From positions 3,906,001 through 3,970,000 of the forward strand of contig NZ_CP038438.1 of assembly GCF_004683905.1 (NCBI RefSeq): a stretch of DNA of 64,000 nt, written 5' to 3'. Origin of the DNA: Pseudomonas fluorescens (GTDB taxonomy: Bacteria; Pseudomonadota; Gammaproteobacteria; Pseudomonadales; Pseudomonadaceae). Each line of letters starts with the position of its first letter. Positions within the stretch are counted from its first letter, which is position 1. The notes under the pieces were generated by a model. The model did no database searches and had not been told where the DNA came from. It saw only the letters and a list, made by a program, of their open reading frames with translations. Made by a program: the position numbers and the translations under genes. Below are positions 8,827 through 16,938 of the stretch, piece after piece.

Positions 8827-9615
8827 TTACGCGTACAACCCGACGGTCTCCCTGAGGTAATCATCCAGTCGTCGCGAGTCTTCCTGAGTTCTGAGTAATG
8901 TGGGCACATCGCGCTCGAGTTCGGCAGTGATGAACCTGTGCAGCGCCGGACGACGCGGGCCGTAGGCGCGCTCGTCGGCATTGCGTTTAAGTGCCAGCAG
9001 TTCGTCGACTTCAGCCAGCAGTGCGCGGTCGTCGACCGTGGTCAGCAGGTCGGCGAAGGTCATCGGTGGACGCCCACGCCCCTGATCGATCCAGCGCACC
9101 GCCAGCAACGGCCGCAGCACGTAGAAGTACTTCTTGAACCGTACGCTGTCGCCTTGCAGGTACTGGCGAAAGTTGTTTTTCGCCATCGACAGATAGTGGT
9201 TGCGGGCTGCCGGCGGGCTGTAGAACGCTTCGGCCAGCTCCCGCAGTTGCGTAACCTGCGCGCTTTCGCTGCGGTACACCAATGGCGAGTCGAGCCACTC
9301 CAGCAACGTCGGGTTGGACTTGCGCAACAACCCGAGGGTCTTGCGCAGTTCCCAGCCGCTGACGTCCAGCTCGTCGTCCAATGGCCGCTCGATCACAGCG
9401 CGCGGCGTGTCGACCTGAACGAACCACTGCGGTTTTTCCACGTACACGAACCGGACGTCGTAGTCGCTGTCGGTCGAGGCAAAGCCCCAGGCCCGACTGC
9501 CGGACTCACAGGCGTACAACACCGTGACATTGCGCTCGCGCTCTATACGCGCCAACTCTTCCAGTACCCGCGCACGCATCGTGGCACACAGCGGGTGGCG
9601 TTCTGCAAATTCCAT
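8827..9615 (-). CDS. RtcB-associated nucleotidyltransferase-like protein (RlaP/YcgL type)
   Basis: A 262-residue protein of the family PF10127 nucleotidyltransferases that co-occur with RtcB. The polymerase-beta-like core is visible: ACESGSRAWGFASTDSDYDVRFVYV, with GS in the nucleotide-binding turn and D-x-D metal ligands. A helical C-terminal part follows (NHYLSMAKNNFRQYL). Such proteins are proposed RNA-end nucleotidyltransferases, but the reaction has not been shown as far as I know. The start is the ATG at 9613-9615, preceded by AAAGGA. Spacing to rtcB (14 bp) and rtcA (8 bp) shows one transcript. Confidence 0.85.
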   Translation of the reverse strand: MEFAERHPLCATMRARVLEELARIERERNVTVLYACESGSRAWGFASTDSDYDVRFVYVEKPQWFVQVDTPRAVIERPLDDELDVSGWELRKTLGLLRKSNPTLLEWLDSPLVYRSESAQVTQLRELAEAFYSPPAARNHYLSMAKNNFRQYLQGDSVRFKKYFYVLRPLLAVRWIDQGRGRPPMTFADLLTTVDDRALLAEVDELLALKRNADERAYGPRRPALHRFITAELERDVPTLLRTQEDSRRLDDYLRETVGLYA

Positions 9616-9629
9616 GACTGCTGATCCTT

Positions 9630-10856
9630 TTATCCTTTGACGCACACCACTTGCCGCAGGGTGTGCAGCACTTCCACCAACTCGCGCTGGGCGTGCATGA
9701 CTTTGTCGATGTCCTTGTAGGCCATCGGAATTTCGTCGATCACCGCTTCGTCCTTGCGGCACTCGACATGCGCCGTGGCGCGGATCTGGTCTTCGACGGT
9801 GAACGTATTCTTTGCCTTCGTTCGGCTCATGGTGCGGCCGGCGCCGTGGCTGCAGGAGCTGAACGACTCTTCGTTGCCCAGGCCGCGCACAATGAAACTC
9901 TTGGCGCCCATCGAACCCGGAATGATCCCGAGTTCACCTTTCTTCGCCGACACCGCGCCTTTGCGGGTGACCAGGATTTCTTCGCCGAAATGCCGCTCTT
10001 TCTGCACGTAGTTGTGGTGGCAGTTGACCGCTTCCAGCGCCACCTCGAACGGTTTGCGAATGATCTGGCGCGTGGCCTGAATCACCGCGCGCATCATCAA
10101 TTCGCGGTTCTGTCTGGCGAAGTCCTGCGCCCAGCTCACCGCTTCCACGTAATCATCGAAGTGCTGGCTGCCTTCTTCGAAGTACGCCAGGTCACGATCC
10201 GGCAAGTTGGCGATGTGTTGCCGCATATCCGCCTGAGCCATCTGAATGAACAGGTTGCCAATGGCGTTGCCGACACCGCGAGAACCACTGTGCAACATGA
10301 ACCAGACCCGGTTGGCTTCATCCAGGCACACTTCGATGAAGTGGTTGCCGCTGCCTAGCGTGCCCAGATGCCCACGGTTGTTGGTGTTGGTCAGTTTCGG
10401 GTACTTGTCGGTGATCAGTTTGAAACGTGGCTGAAGCCCCGCCCAGGCCAGATCGGCTTGCTGCGGAATCTCGTCCCACGCGCCCTTGTCGCGCCGAGAA
10501 CGGTTCGAACTGCGGCCATGGGGCACCGCTTGCTCGATGGCGCTGCGCAGACCTTGCAGGTTGTCCGGCAAGTCGGCTGCGGTCAACGACGTGCGTGCGG
10601 CGATCATGCCGCAACCGATGTCCACGCCGACGGCCGCAGGGATGATCGCGCCCACCGTCGGAATCACGCTGCCAATAGTCGAGCCCTTGCCCAGATGCAC
10701 ATCCGGCATCACCGCCAGATGCTTGAAGATGAATGGCATCTTTGCCGTGTTCATCAGCTGCTCGCGGGCCTCGTTTTCCACCGGGACGCCTTCGGTCCAG
10801 AGTTTGATCGGCTTGCCGTTGGCGACTTCGAGCAGTTGGTAAGTGTGTGCTTTCAT
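9630..10856 (-). CDS. rtcB: RNA-splicing ligase RtcB
   Basis: A 408-residue RtcB, the GTP- and Mn-dependent ligase that joins 2',3'-cyclic-phosphate or 3'-phosphate ends to 5'-OH RNA. Metal and guanylylation motifs are intact: VGVDIGCGM (cysteine ligand), GSGNHFIEV, HSGSRGVGN, NCHHNYVQ, and near the end CSHGAGRTMSR with the histidine that carries GMP. The ATG at 10856 (MKAHTYQLLE) gives the usual length. The upstream open frame is the Y RNA region and is not coding. It lies second in the rsr-rtcB-rlaP-rtcA operon. Confidence 0.97.
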   Translation of the reverse strand: MKAHTYQLLEVANGKPIKLWTEGVPVENEAREQLMNTAKMPFIFKHLAVMPDVHLGKGSTIGSVIPTVGAIIPAAVGVDIGCGMIAARTSLTAADLPDNLQGLRSAIEQAVPHGRSSNRSRRDKGAWDEIPQQADLAWAGLQPRFKLITDKYPKLTNTNNRGHLGTLGSGNHFIEVCLDEANRVWFMLHSGSRGVGNAIGNLFIQMAQADMRQHIANLPDRDLAYFEEGSQHFDDYVEAVSWAQDFARQNRELMMRAVIQATRQIIRKPFEVALEAVNCHHNYVQKERHFGEEILVTRKGAVSAKKGELGIIPGSMGAKSFIVRGLGNEESFSSCSHGAGRTMSRTKAKNTFTVEDQIRATAHVECRKDEAVIDEIPMAYKDIDKVMHAQRELVEVLHTLRQVVCVKG

Positions 10857-10914
10857 TTCTCTATTCTTTATTCGTTGGCCGATGATTCGGCGTTGTTCCG
10901 TCATGTGCAGCGAC

Positions 10915-11084
10915 AAAAAAACAGACACTGTGGCTCTGCCAGTCGAGCCCCCGTTGCCGGGGCGGGATTCGAACCCGCGTTCCGATGGAGTACCTGTTGC
11001 ATTCGCTGCTTTCTTTTCCAATAAGGTGGCACGACAAAAGTTGATGACTGTTGCGCGTCGCCGCGCACCGGGGTTAACCGGCCT
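10915..11084 (-). ncRNA. Bacterial Y RNA (YrlA-like) with tRNA-mimic module
   Basis: Between rsr and rtcB, on the minus strand, the RNA of about 170 nt begins near GGCCGG (11084) and ends at a T7 run (10921-10915). Its two ends pair: GCCGGTTAACCCCG (11082-11069) with GGGGGCTCGACTGGC (10952-10938), an imperfect helix like the Ro-binding stem of Y RNAs. Inside is a perfect tRNA T arm, GCGGGTTCGAATCCCGC (10978-10962), and a GCGCG-GCGA-CGCGC hairpin. No tRNA anticodon or CCA end is present. Known YrlA RNAs sit beside rsr and carry such a tRNA-like domain. The exact ends are inferred. Confidence 0.8.
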
Positions 11085-11191
11085 CAGATGTACAGCCATC
11101 AGGCATTCGTGCCGTCACACACGCTGACAAGGGTTTGATGAGACGTCTTGGATGTAGTCCCACCGGCATTCAGCGCCTGTGACAAATCAAT

Positions 11192-12739
11192 TCATTGCAT
11201 CTTCTCGATCGCTTCGACCCAGTGCTGGGCACCGTAACGACCGCTGGTGAACTGCTCGACCACATCGAACACCGCATCGCTGAAACCGCCGACATTCAGG
11301 ATGTCATCGCGGTCGGCTGCCTGCGTTGCATAACCCGGCTGGATATCGATGCACACCAGCCGTGCCTGCGGGTTGATCCGCTTGATGCGCTCCCACTGGA
11401 GCATGGTCTCACTGGCACCACGGCGCCGCGTGTCGATCCAGGACTCGTTGTCCGATACCAGAATCAGCGTATCGACCCTGGCCTTGCTGTCCGCCAGTTT
11501 CTTCAATGGCGCCGAGCAGTTGGTGCCGCCGCCAAAGGCCGCGGCCAGTTTCTCCGCATTGCTGATCACGCTGTCCCGTGGATTGAGCTTGATATCCACC
11601 ACCTTCACTTCGAACGGCATCACCCGCGCCGCCGGCTGTTTGCGCAACACCGCCGCCGCGACCAGTGCCGCCACATCAATGCAACGCACTGCGGTGGTTG
11701 CACCCTGACGATAACCGGTCGCTGGGCTGCCCATTGAACCCGATACGTCCGGGCATACCACCACCGCGCCTTCCAGCTTCGGCACGTTGGCCAGCGATAA
11801 CTCAAGTGCGTCCTGCAATGCCTCGCGGATCTGCAGCGGAACGTTATCGCCAACCATCCGGTAGGCCGCCAGCAACTGGTACGGATAAACCCGCGCCTTG
11901 GCCACTTCTTGCGGATCTGCAAGTCGCGCGGCCACGTACTCGACGCAACCCGGAACCTCGAACGCGCCATGCCGCGCCAGGGTGTTGAGGTTGATGCGCA
12001 ACCCCTGCCAGCCCATGTTGCAGGCCTGCGCCGCCCATTGCTCTTTGCTCAGAATTTCGTTGCCGAGCAGTTGAAACGGTACTGCGGGGACTTCGCGACT
12101 CGCACCGCTGCGAAATGCCAGCAAATCACGGGTCAACTCGGGCAATGCCTGCACATCCACCGGTTTGCCGATCAGCCAGGCGAAGAACGCTTCGCGCCAG
12201 GCCTCAGCCGGCTTTGGGTGAACCATCTTCACCACGTCCGCCAGCGATGGCTGGTTGCCAATCGACGCTTGCAGCAGTTGACGTTCGGTCGCGCGGTTCA
12301 GCCAGTTCTGCACCAGACGCTTGGGTTGCGAACCGAGGGATTTGCGCCCGGTGGCGCCACTGCGCAGGATCTGCACGTAGTTGCGCAACATCTTGCCGCT
12401 GTCGATCACTTGTTCAAACACCTCAGGCACCAGCGTCGAACGGTTCGCCGTTAACGCCGCGAGCAGCAATGCCGGCATGTCTTTCATGTGGCCCTTTTGG
12501 CGAGCGTAGACAGCAGCCTTCGCCACGAAACGGCTGTCGAGTTCAGCCACCAGCTTCAACACTTGATCCAGCTGGCTTTCAGCGCTGGCGTAAAACGTCT
12601 GGTTCAGGCAACCGGTGACCGCCAGTTGAGCCAGTTGATGCTTCGGCGTGTAGGCATATGCCGAGGCGCCGGAGGCATTCAAAGTGTCGCAGGCTGGCAG
12701 CTGTTTCGATTGCGTGTTGAAGAGTTTGAAGTTGGCCAT
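11192..12739 (-). CDS. rsr: TROVE-domain Ro60-like protein Rsr
   Basis: A 515-residue Ro60 orthologue. The N-terminal two thirds form the ring of helical repeats (TROVE domain: FKLFNTQSKQ at the start, HQLAQLAVTGCLNQTFYA, then AGLDSR-like helices). The C-terminal von Willebrand A domain carries a MIDAS motif in VVCPDVSGSMGSPATGY. Ro proteins bind Y RNAs and misfolded or damaged RNAs and can tether exonucleases. The ATG at 12739 starts MANFKLF. It is the first gene of the operon, directly behind the sigma-54 promoter and ahead of the Y RNA. Confidence 0.95.
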   Translation of the reverse strand: MANFKLFNTQSKQLPACDTLNASGASAYAYTPKHQLAQLAVTGCLNQTFYASAESQLDQVLKLVAELDSRFVAKAAVYARQKGHMKDMPALLLAALTANRSTLVPEVFEQVIDSGKMLRNYVQILRSGATGRKSLGSQPKRLVQNWLNRATERQLLQASIGNQPSLADVVKMVHPKPAEAWREAFFAWLIGKPVDVQALPELTRDLLAFRSGASREVPAVPFQLLGNEILSKEQWAAQACNMGWQGLRINLNTLARHGAFEVPGCVEYVAARLADPQEVAKARVYPYQLLAAYRMVGDNVPLQIREALQDALELSLANVPKLEGAVVVCPDVSGSMGSPATGYRQGATTAVRCIDVAALVAAAVLRKQPAARVMPFEVKVVDIKLNPRDSVISNAEKLAAAFGGGTNCSAPLKKLADSKARVDTLILVSDNESWIDTRRRGASETMLQWERIKRINPQARLVCIDIQPGYATQAADRDDILNVGGFSDAVFDVVEQFTSGRYGAQHWVEAIEKMQ

Positions 12740-12781
12740 CGTGGCGTCTCGCTGTGTTGTCCTGTTCGTTGCGATAGGTAT

Positions 12782-12797
12782 TGCAGCGGCTGTGCCA
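12782..12797 (-). promoter_or_regulatory. Sigma-54 promoter of the rsr-rtcBA operon
   Basis: On the minus strand TGGCAC-AGCCG-CTGCA matches the -24/-12 consensus TGGCAC-N5-TTGCA with a single change. It lies 43-58 bp upstream of the rsr ATG, placing the transcription start near 12770. The AT-rich stretch at 12819-12870, before rtcR, is the likely region for RtcR enhancer binding and DNA bending. Confidence 0.85.
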
Positions 12798-12943
12798 GTT
12801 TTTGAGAGGCGCAAAATTTATTTTTTATCTTATTGATTTATATAGTTTTTTTATTTTTTATCGATTTCTTTGAGCTGAACCAAAGACAAACCCAGTGTGA
12901 GAAACCTATCATCTGATATCGTCATTTATCTTTTGAGATAGCC

Positions 12944-14551
12944 ATGCCCAACAAACGCACCGTCGCCATCGGTTTTATCGGCGCCACCCTGGACCGCGTT
13001 GGCAAAGGCGCCAATCGCTGGAGCCACTGGCGACCGAGCGTTGGCCTGTGCCAGCAACCGGACGTGCTGATCCATCGTCTGGAACTGATTCACGGTATCG
13101 ACGCGCGCGACATCAGCCTCGCTGAACGGGTTCGCGCCGATATCCAGCAGGTCTCGCCGGAAACCGAGGTACACCTGCACCCCATGGCACTGCGCAATCC
13201 GTGGGATTTCGAAGAGGTCTACGGCGCACTACATGACTTCACGACGGCCTACAGCTTCGATACCGAGCACGAGGACTATCTGGTTCACATCACCACCGGC
13301 ACCCACGTCGCGCAGATTTGCTGGTTCCTGCTGACCGAAGCACGCTATCTGCCGGCGCGCCTGATCCAGACCTCCCCCGCCCGACGCAAAAGCGAAGATG
13401 AACAAGCCACCGGCACTCACGCGCTGATCGACCTCGACCTGTCGCGTTATGACCGCATTGCCTCGCGTTTCGCCAACAAACGCCTCGAAGGCCTGGAGTT
13501 CTTGAAGTCCGGCATCGCCACCCGTAACGCGGCGTTCAACCGCTCCATCGAACAGATTGAACGCGTGGCCGTGCGCTCCAAGGCGCCCATGCTGCTGATC
13601 GGCCCGACCGGCGCCGGCAAATCGTTTCTTGCCCGACGCATCTACGAACTCAAACGCAATCGCCATCAAGTGCAGGGCCGGTTTGTTGAGGTGAACTGCG
13701 CCACCCTGCGGGGCGACGGTGCGATGTCGGCTTTGTTTGGTCACGTCAAAGGCGCTTTCACCGGCGCGCAAAACGCCCGCGACGGCCTGCTGCGCGCTGC
13801 GGACGGCGGCATGTTGTTTCTCGATGAAATCGGTGAGCTGGGCGCGGACGAACAGGCGATGCTGCTCAAGGCTATCGAAGAAAAGCGCTTCTTTCCGCTT
13901 GGCTCCGACAAGGAGGTCGACAGCGACTTCCTGATCATCGCCGGCACTCACCGCGATCTGCGCAGCCGCTTCGCCGAAGGCCTGTTCCGCGAGGATCTGT
14001 ACGCACGCATCAACCTCTGGACATTTGATTTGCCCGGCCTGGCCGGCCGCCGCGAAGACATCGAGCCCAACATCGATTTCGAGCTCGAACGTCACGCTCG
14101 CGATCACGGCCAACTGGTGCGCTTCAACCTCGAAGCGCGCCGACGCTACCTCTCCTTCGCCAGCTCTCGGGAAGCAGCATGGCTGGGCAACTTTCGCGAA
14201 CTGTCAGCGTCGATTACCCGGATGGCCACGCTGGCGGACAGCGGGCGGATTGATGAGGCGCAAGTGCAGGAAGAAATTGATCGGCTGCGTTATGCGTGGG
14301 GGCTGGCGCAAGCGGACGGCGTGTCGGATGACCTCCCGGGAGACGCCGATAGCCTCGACCTGTTTGATCGATTGCAATTGAAAGCGGTAATTGAAGTATG
14401 TCGGCAAGCGGACAGTCTGTCGGATGCCGGACGCAGACTGTTCGGCGTATCGCGCCAGGCCAAGGCGCAGCCGAATGATGCAGATCGCTTGAGAAAATAC
14501 CTGAGCCGCTTCGGGATTGAATGGGCCGACTTGCAAGGCCGCAAAATATAG
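12944..14551 (+). CDS. rtcR: Sigma-54-dependent activator of RNA repair, RtcR
   Basis: A 535-residue bacterial enhancer-binding protein. Residues 1-180 are the RtcR-specific CARF-like sensor (KRTVAIGFIGATLDRVGKG, then HITTGTHVAQICWFLLTEA). The AAA+ domain follows with Walker A LIGPTGAGKSFLARR, the sigma-54 contact loop GAFTGA, and Walker B GGMLFLDEIGEL. The C-terminal DNA-binding helices contain VCRQADSLSDAGRRLFGVS. In E. coli, RtcR is held inactive by its CARF domain and released by RNA ligands. It is transcribed away from rsr across a 204-bp promoter region. Confidence 0.96.
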   Translation: MPNKRTVAIGFIGATLDRVGKGANRWSHWRPSVGLCQQPDVLIHRLELIHGIDARDISLAERVRADIQQVSPETEVHLHPMALRNPWDFEEVYGALHDFTTAYSFDTEHEDYLVHITTGTHVAQICWFLLTEARYLPARLIQTSPARRKSEDEQATGTHALIDLDLSRYDRIASRFANKRLEGLEFLKSGIATRNAAFNRSIEQIERVAVRSKAPMLLIGPTGAGKSFLARRIYELKRNRHQVQGRFVEVNCATLRGDGAMSALFGHVKGAFTGAQNARDGLLRAADGGMLFLDEIGELGADEQAMLLKAIEEKRFFPLGSDKEVDSDFLIIAGTHRDLRSRFAEGLFREDLYARINLWTFDLPGLAGRREDIEPNIDFELERHARDHGQLVRFNLEARRRYLSFASSREAAWLGNFRELSASITRMATLADSGRIDEAQVQEEIDRLRYAWGLAQADGVSDDLPGDADSLDLFDRLQLKAVIEVCRQADSLSDAGRRLFGVSRQAKAQPNDADRLRKYLSRFGIEWADLQGRKI

Positions 14552-14725
14552 CGCGGTGTTTTCGCGGCGCTTTGTCGCGGTCATGTTTGTGGTCGGCTTG
14601 GTAGAAATCCTTCTACTTTCACATTGGGCCGGGTATCTGTGACTTTACCGCTCGTCCAACGGCCAGCACCTTAGGCCTGTTCATGCCTCCAAAGAGTTAC
14701 CCACATCTCGCGGAAGACTCAGATC

Positions 14726-14986
14726 ATGAACAAGTCGATTGCAACCCTGACGCTTGCAAGCCTGCTGTTGACTGGCTCGCTCTTCACGCAGACCAGTTCG
14801 GCAGCAACACCGACGGCCTCCTCCGGCACAAATCAGGCGCAAAGCTCAGAGTCCAACGAGGAAAAAGCCAATAAAAAAGGCGAAGAAGCGTCAGGCTCAA
14901 ACTCCGGCGCCGAACCGCAAGAAACGCAGAAGGACGCCGCAACCTCCAGTGACTCGGAGGACATTCAGCAAGATTCGAAACCTTAA
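14726..14986 (+). CDS. Small secreted, disordered acidic protein
   Basis: An 86-residue product: signal peptide MNKSIATLTLASLLLTGSLF with cleavage near SSAA, then about 60 residues of Ser, Glu, Gln, Lys and Asn-rich low complexity (SSESNEEKANKKGEEASGS). No fold or motif is visible. Similar short Pseudomonas proteins are annotated only as hypothetical. A GGGCGAC/GTCGCCC hairpin just after the stop (14994-15011) may end the message. Confidence 0.65.
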   Translation: MNKSIATLTLASLLLTGSLFTQTSSAATPTASSGTNQAQSSESNEEKANKKGEEASGSNSGAEPQETQKDAATSSDSEDIQQDSKP

Positions 14987-15017
14987 CACTTGGGCGACTG
15001 CCGTCGCCCCACTTGAC

Positions 15018-15440
15018 TCACCTGACACGAATCACAATTGTTGACGCAAGCATGTCGCCCAGGCGTTTGCGCGAGCCAAAGAAGATGAAAATCCAGTCGA
15101 GGATGTTCAGAAACGGCGTTGTGATATTGCGTATGAACGATTGATACAGATTGCAGTTCAAGTAGCTACGCTCATCAATCACCGACATCCCCAGCAGCTT
15201 TTTACCCAGGCTTTGCCCGTTGGGCATTGCGTCGGAAAACAGGTAATACGCCACACCCGTACCAAGAGCCAGGACAGCCACCACATTTGGCGGCAAACCA
15301 ATAAACTCCGCCAGCCGTCCTACGAAGAGGATCAAAAAGTAGGTGATCAACGTATCGATGATCTGCCCACCCCAGCGACGGCCCAGCCCTGCGAGATTTT
15401 TCGGCTTTTGATATTCACTGCTGGTATTGCTGATGTCCAT
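15018..15440 (-). CDS. RDD family membrane protein
   Basis: A 140-residue protein with about three membrane helices. The family signature is present: arginines and Asp in GRRWGGQIIDTLITYFL, then GQSLGKKLLGMSVIDE (the G-x-x-L-G-K-x-x-x-G motif), and RKRLGDMLASTIVI at the end. RDD proteins are suspected transporters or membrane partners of unknown substrate. It is transcribed alone. Confidence 0.88.
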   Translation of the reverse strand: MDISNTSSEYQKPKNLAGLGRRWGGQIIDTLITYFLILFVGRLAEFIGLPPNVVAVLALGTGVAYYLFSDAMPNGQSLGKKLLGMSVIDERSYLNCNLYQSFIRNITTPFLNILDWIFIFFGSRKRLGDMLASTIVIRVR

Positions 15441-15539
15441 GCGCCTTCGCTCGATCGGAATTTAGATACCGGAGTATCGGCAACCGATCGCCAATATTTA
15501 ATGGCGCATCAGAGGCGAGCGCACTGACAGTACGGTCTA

Positions 15540-15884
15540 TCAAACCCCGCAACACTGCTGCGCATGGCTCGGCTCGCTGAAGGTAAAGAAGTAGAAGGAA
15601 ATTTTTTCGTCCTCTACGTCTCTTAATTCATATCTGATTCTGTCGAGCCCACGATCGATTCGGGTAACGACGAGCTCCATGAATTGAGTCAATCCGCCGC
15701 CAAAGCCACTTAGATCAAGCGCACTGACATCCTGAAAATTTATAGTGATAGCGCTTTCTGCTGCGTCATCGAGCGACGACATCGTCAAGGCCAGATTGTA
15801 CTTGAAGTCTTGAATTTCGATATTCAGCGAAACGACTGCATTGTGCTGAATCAAAAGCGAGTTCAAGCGAGATAACTTATCCAT
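15540..15884 (-). CDS. Hypothetical protein, possible immunity-type protein
   Basis: About 114 residues from ATG 15884 (MDKLSRLNSL). An upstream ATG at 15926 would add 14 residues but has no ribosome-binding site. The sequence alternates strands and ends in a pattern, FGGGLTQFMELVVTRI followed by RIRYELRDVEDEKISFYFF, that resembles orphan proteins found beside polymorphic toxins. That resemblance is from memory and weak. It lies next to a DUF2625 gene, with no toxin gene nearby. AT content is higher than in flanking genes, consistent with transfer. Confidence 0.6.
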   Translation of the reverse strand: MDKLSRLNSLLIQHNAVVSLNIEIQDFKYNLALTMSSLDDAAESAITINFQDVSALDLSGFGGGLTQFMELVVTRIDRGLDRIRYELRDVEDEKISFYFFTFSEPSHAQQCCGV

Positions 15885-15980
15885 TTTCTTATGAACCAAT
15901 GACGGAAAAGATGTGGCCTGCAACATTCGTGTATTTGAGCGAGCATCTTCAGCCCTGGCAGGCAGAGTATCAACCCGACA

Positions 15981-16643
15981 TCAGAGTAACTGCGCAGAAC
16001 CTTTGCCGAGCTTGCGTGCCAACTCGACATTCATTTCGAACTGTTCGCTGACATCAATCGCCGTACGGCGACTCTTTTCGACTGAGCCTTCCCGAGTCCA
16101 GAGAAACGGGAAAAACGAAAAGCACTGATCCGCTTCCAGCGCCTGCAGGTCGTGAATCCAGCCGTTCCAGCGCAAACCGTCGTAGAAGGTCGCGAGCCGA
16201 TCACTCAACGCCCAACCCAGAAAGTCGGTGTAAGTAATGTGCAATGGCTCCCACAACAGCGTGTCAGGCGCCCAGTAATACATCGCCCCAACCTCTTCAC
16301 CCAAACCACCGCCATTGAGAGCAAAAAAACCTCCAGCAGCATCGTCGGCGACCAACATATAAGCATCAGCACGGCCGCCATTCCAATCCAGAAGATTTCG
16401 CGGTAATTGCGGATGCCCGGAGCCGAGCACACGTAACCAGCCGTGATCAATCAACAGCCCACCCGTTTCGAAGGCGATCGCACCCAACGTCGATTTAGTC
16501 GTGAGCTGAAGACCTGAAAGAACTCTGCCATTTTCGGTGGAGGGAGGGAGTAACTGATAGTTGAGTACGGCTTCCCCCAGCATTTTTTCAATGATGGGCA
16601 GCGCCGGATCCCGCTTGTCTATCAAGTGATCCAAATTTTTCAT
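15981..16643 (-). CDS. DUF2625 family protein
   Basis: A 220-residue protein with the DUF2625 pattern: LDHLIDKRDPALPIIEKML at the start, TTKSTLGAIAFETGGLLIDH, then GWLRVLGSGHPQLPRNLLDWN, and FFALNGGGLGEEVGAMYYWA. The family is widespread and without known function. Members resemble SMI1/KNR4-like proteins in their GG-rich acidic core, so a role as immunity or housekeeping adaptor is possible but unproven. The ATG at 16643 is preceded by AAGG. It is the last gene before the genomic island boundary. Confidence 0.82.
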   Translation of the reverse strand: MKNLDHLIDKRDPALPIIEKMLGEAVLNYQLLPPSTENGRVLSGLQLTTKSTLGAIAFETGGLLIDHGWLRVLGSGHPQLPRNLLDWNGGRADAYMLVADDAAGGFFALNGGGLGEEVGAMYYWAPDTLLWEPLHITYTDFLGWALSDRLATFYDGLRWNGWIHDLQALEADQCFSFFPFLWTREGSVEKSRRTAIDVSEQFEMNVELARKLGKGSAQLL

Positions 16644-16679
16644 CCAGCGACCTTTTTTTGCGCGAGCTTTGCGCAGGCA

Positions 16680-16707
16680 CAAAAAAGCCGATCTAGATGA
16701 TCGGCTT
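16680..16707 (-). terminator. Original tRNA-Pro terminator, now left of the island
   Basis: On the minus strand AAGCCGATC-ATCTA-GATCGGCTTTTTT forms a strong terminator. No intact gene lies directly upstream of it. Instead it follows the 46-bp tRNA-Pro 3' end remnant at 16733-16778, which shows that it served the tRNA before the island split them. Confidence 0.8.
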
Positions 16708-16732
16708 AAGTGTCTGATTTTACTCAGGAATA

Positions 16733-16778
16733 ATGGTCGGGACGGAGTGATTCGAACACTCGACCCCTAGCACCCCAT
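16733..16778. repeat. Left attachment repeat (tRNA-Pro 3' end)
   Basis: Forty-six bases identical to 27567-27612. They cover the T arm, variable loop, anticodon 3' strand and CCA of tRNA-Pro(GGG), beginning ATGGTCGGGACGG and ending CTAGCACCCCAT. Homology stops sharply inside the anticodon loop. Confidence 0.95.
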
Positions 16779-16903
16779 CTCTTTTTTCATATTTCTTGAA
16801 AGCTTCCAAAATTTCACTCTGGATTTTTCCAAGCGAGTATTTACTTGAGCTCCAGCGGTGTTCTGCTCTACGAGTGTCCAAGAACGTCCATCAAGAGCCG
16901 ACG

Positions 16904-16920
16904 TTTTTGTGGGGGTAAAA
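16904..16920. repeat. Island end repeat, left copy
   Basis: TTTTTGTGGGGGTAAAA, 17 bp, occurs here and at 27495-27511 in the same orientation. AGAGCC lies 10 bases before it in both places. It sits 126 bp inside the left attachment repeat and 18 bp before the integrase start. It may be an arm-type integrase binding site. Confidence 0.7.
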
Positions 16921-16938
16921 GTAGGGGGAACCCATTTC

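Noticed and set aside
10940..11030. A full tRNA gene suggested by the GGTTCGAATCC T arm
   Set aside because: No anticodon arm with a 7-nt loop, no matching acceptor 5' strand and no CCA. It fits a tRNA-mimic module in a Y RNA.
10857..11099. In-frame N-terminal extension of rtcB giving a 489-residue product
   Set aside because: The extra residues read through the Y RNA with its T arm, while the family begins at MKAHTYQLLE and the normal length is about 408.
16735..16780. A second tRNA-Pro gene at the left island end
   Set aside because: Only the 3' 46 bases are present. The 5' half is missing, so it is an attachment-site remnant.
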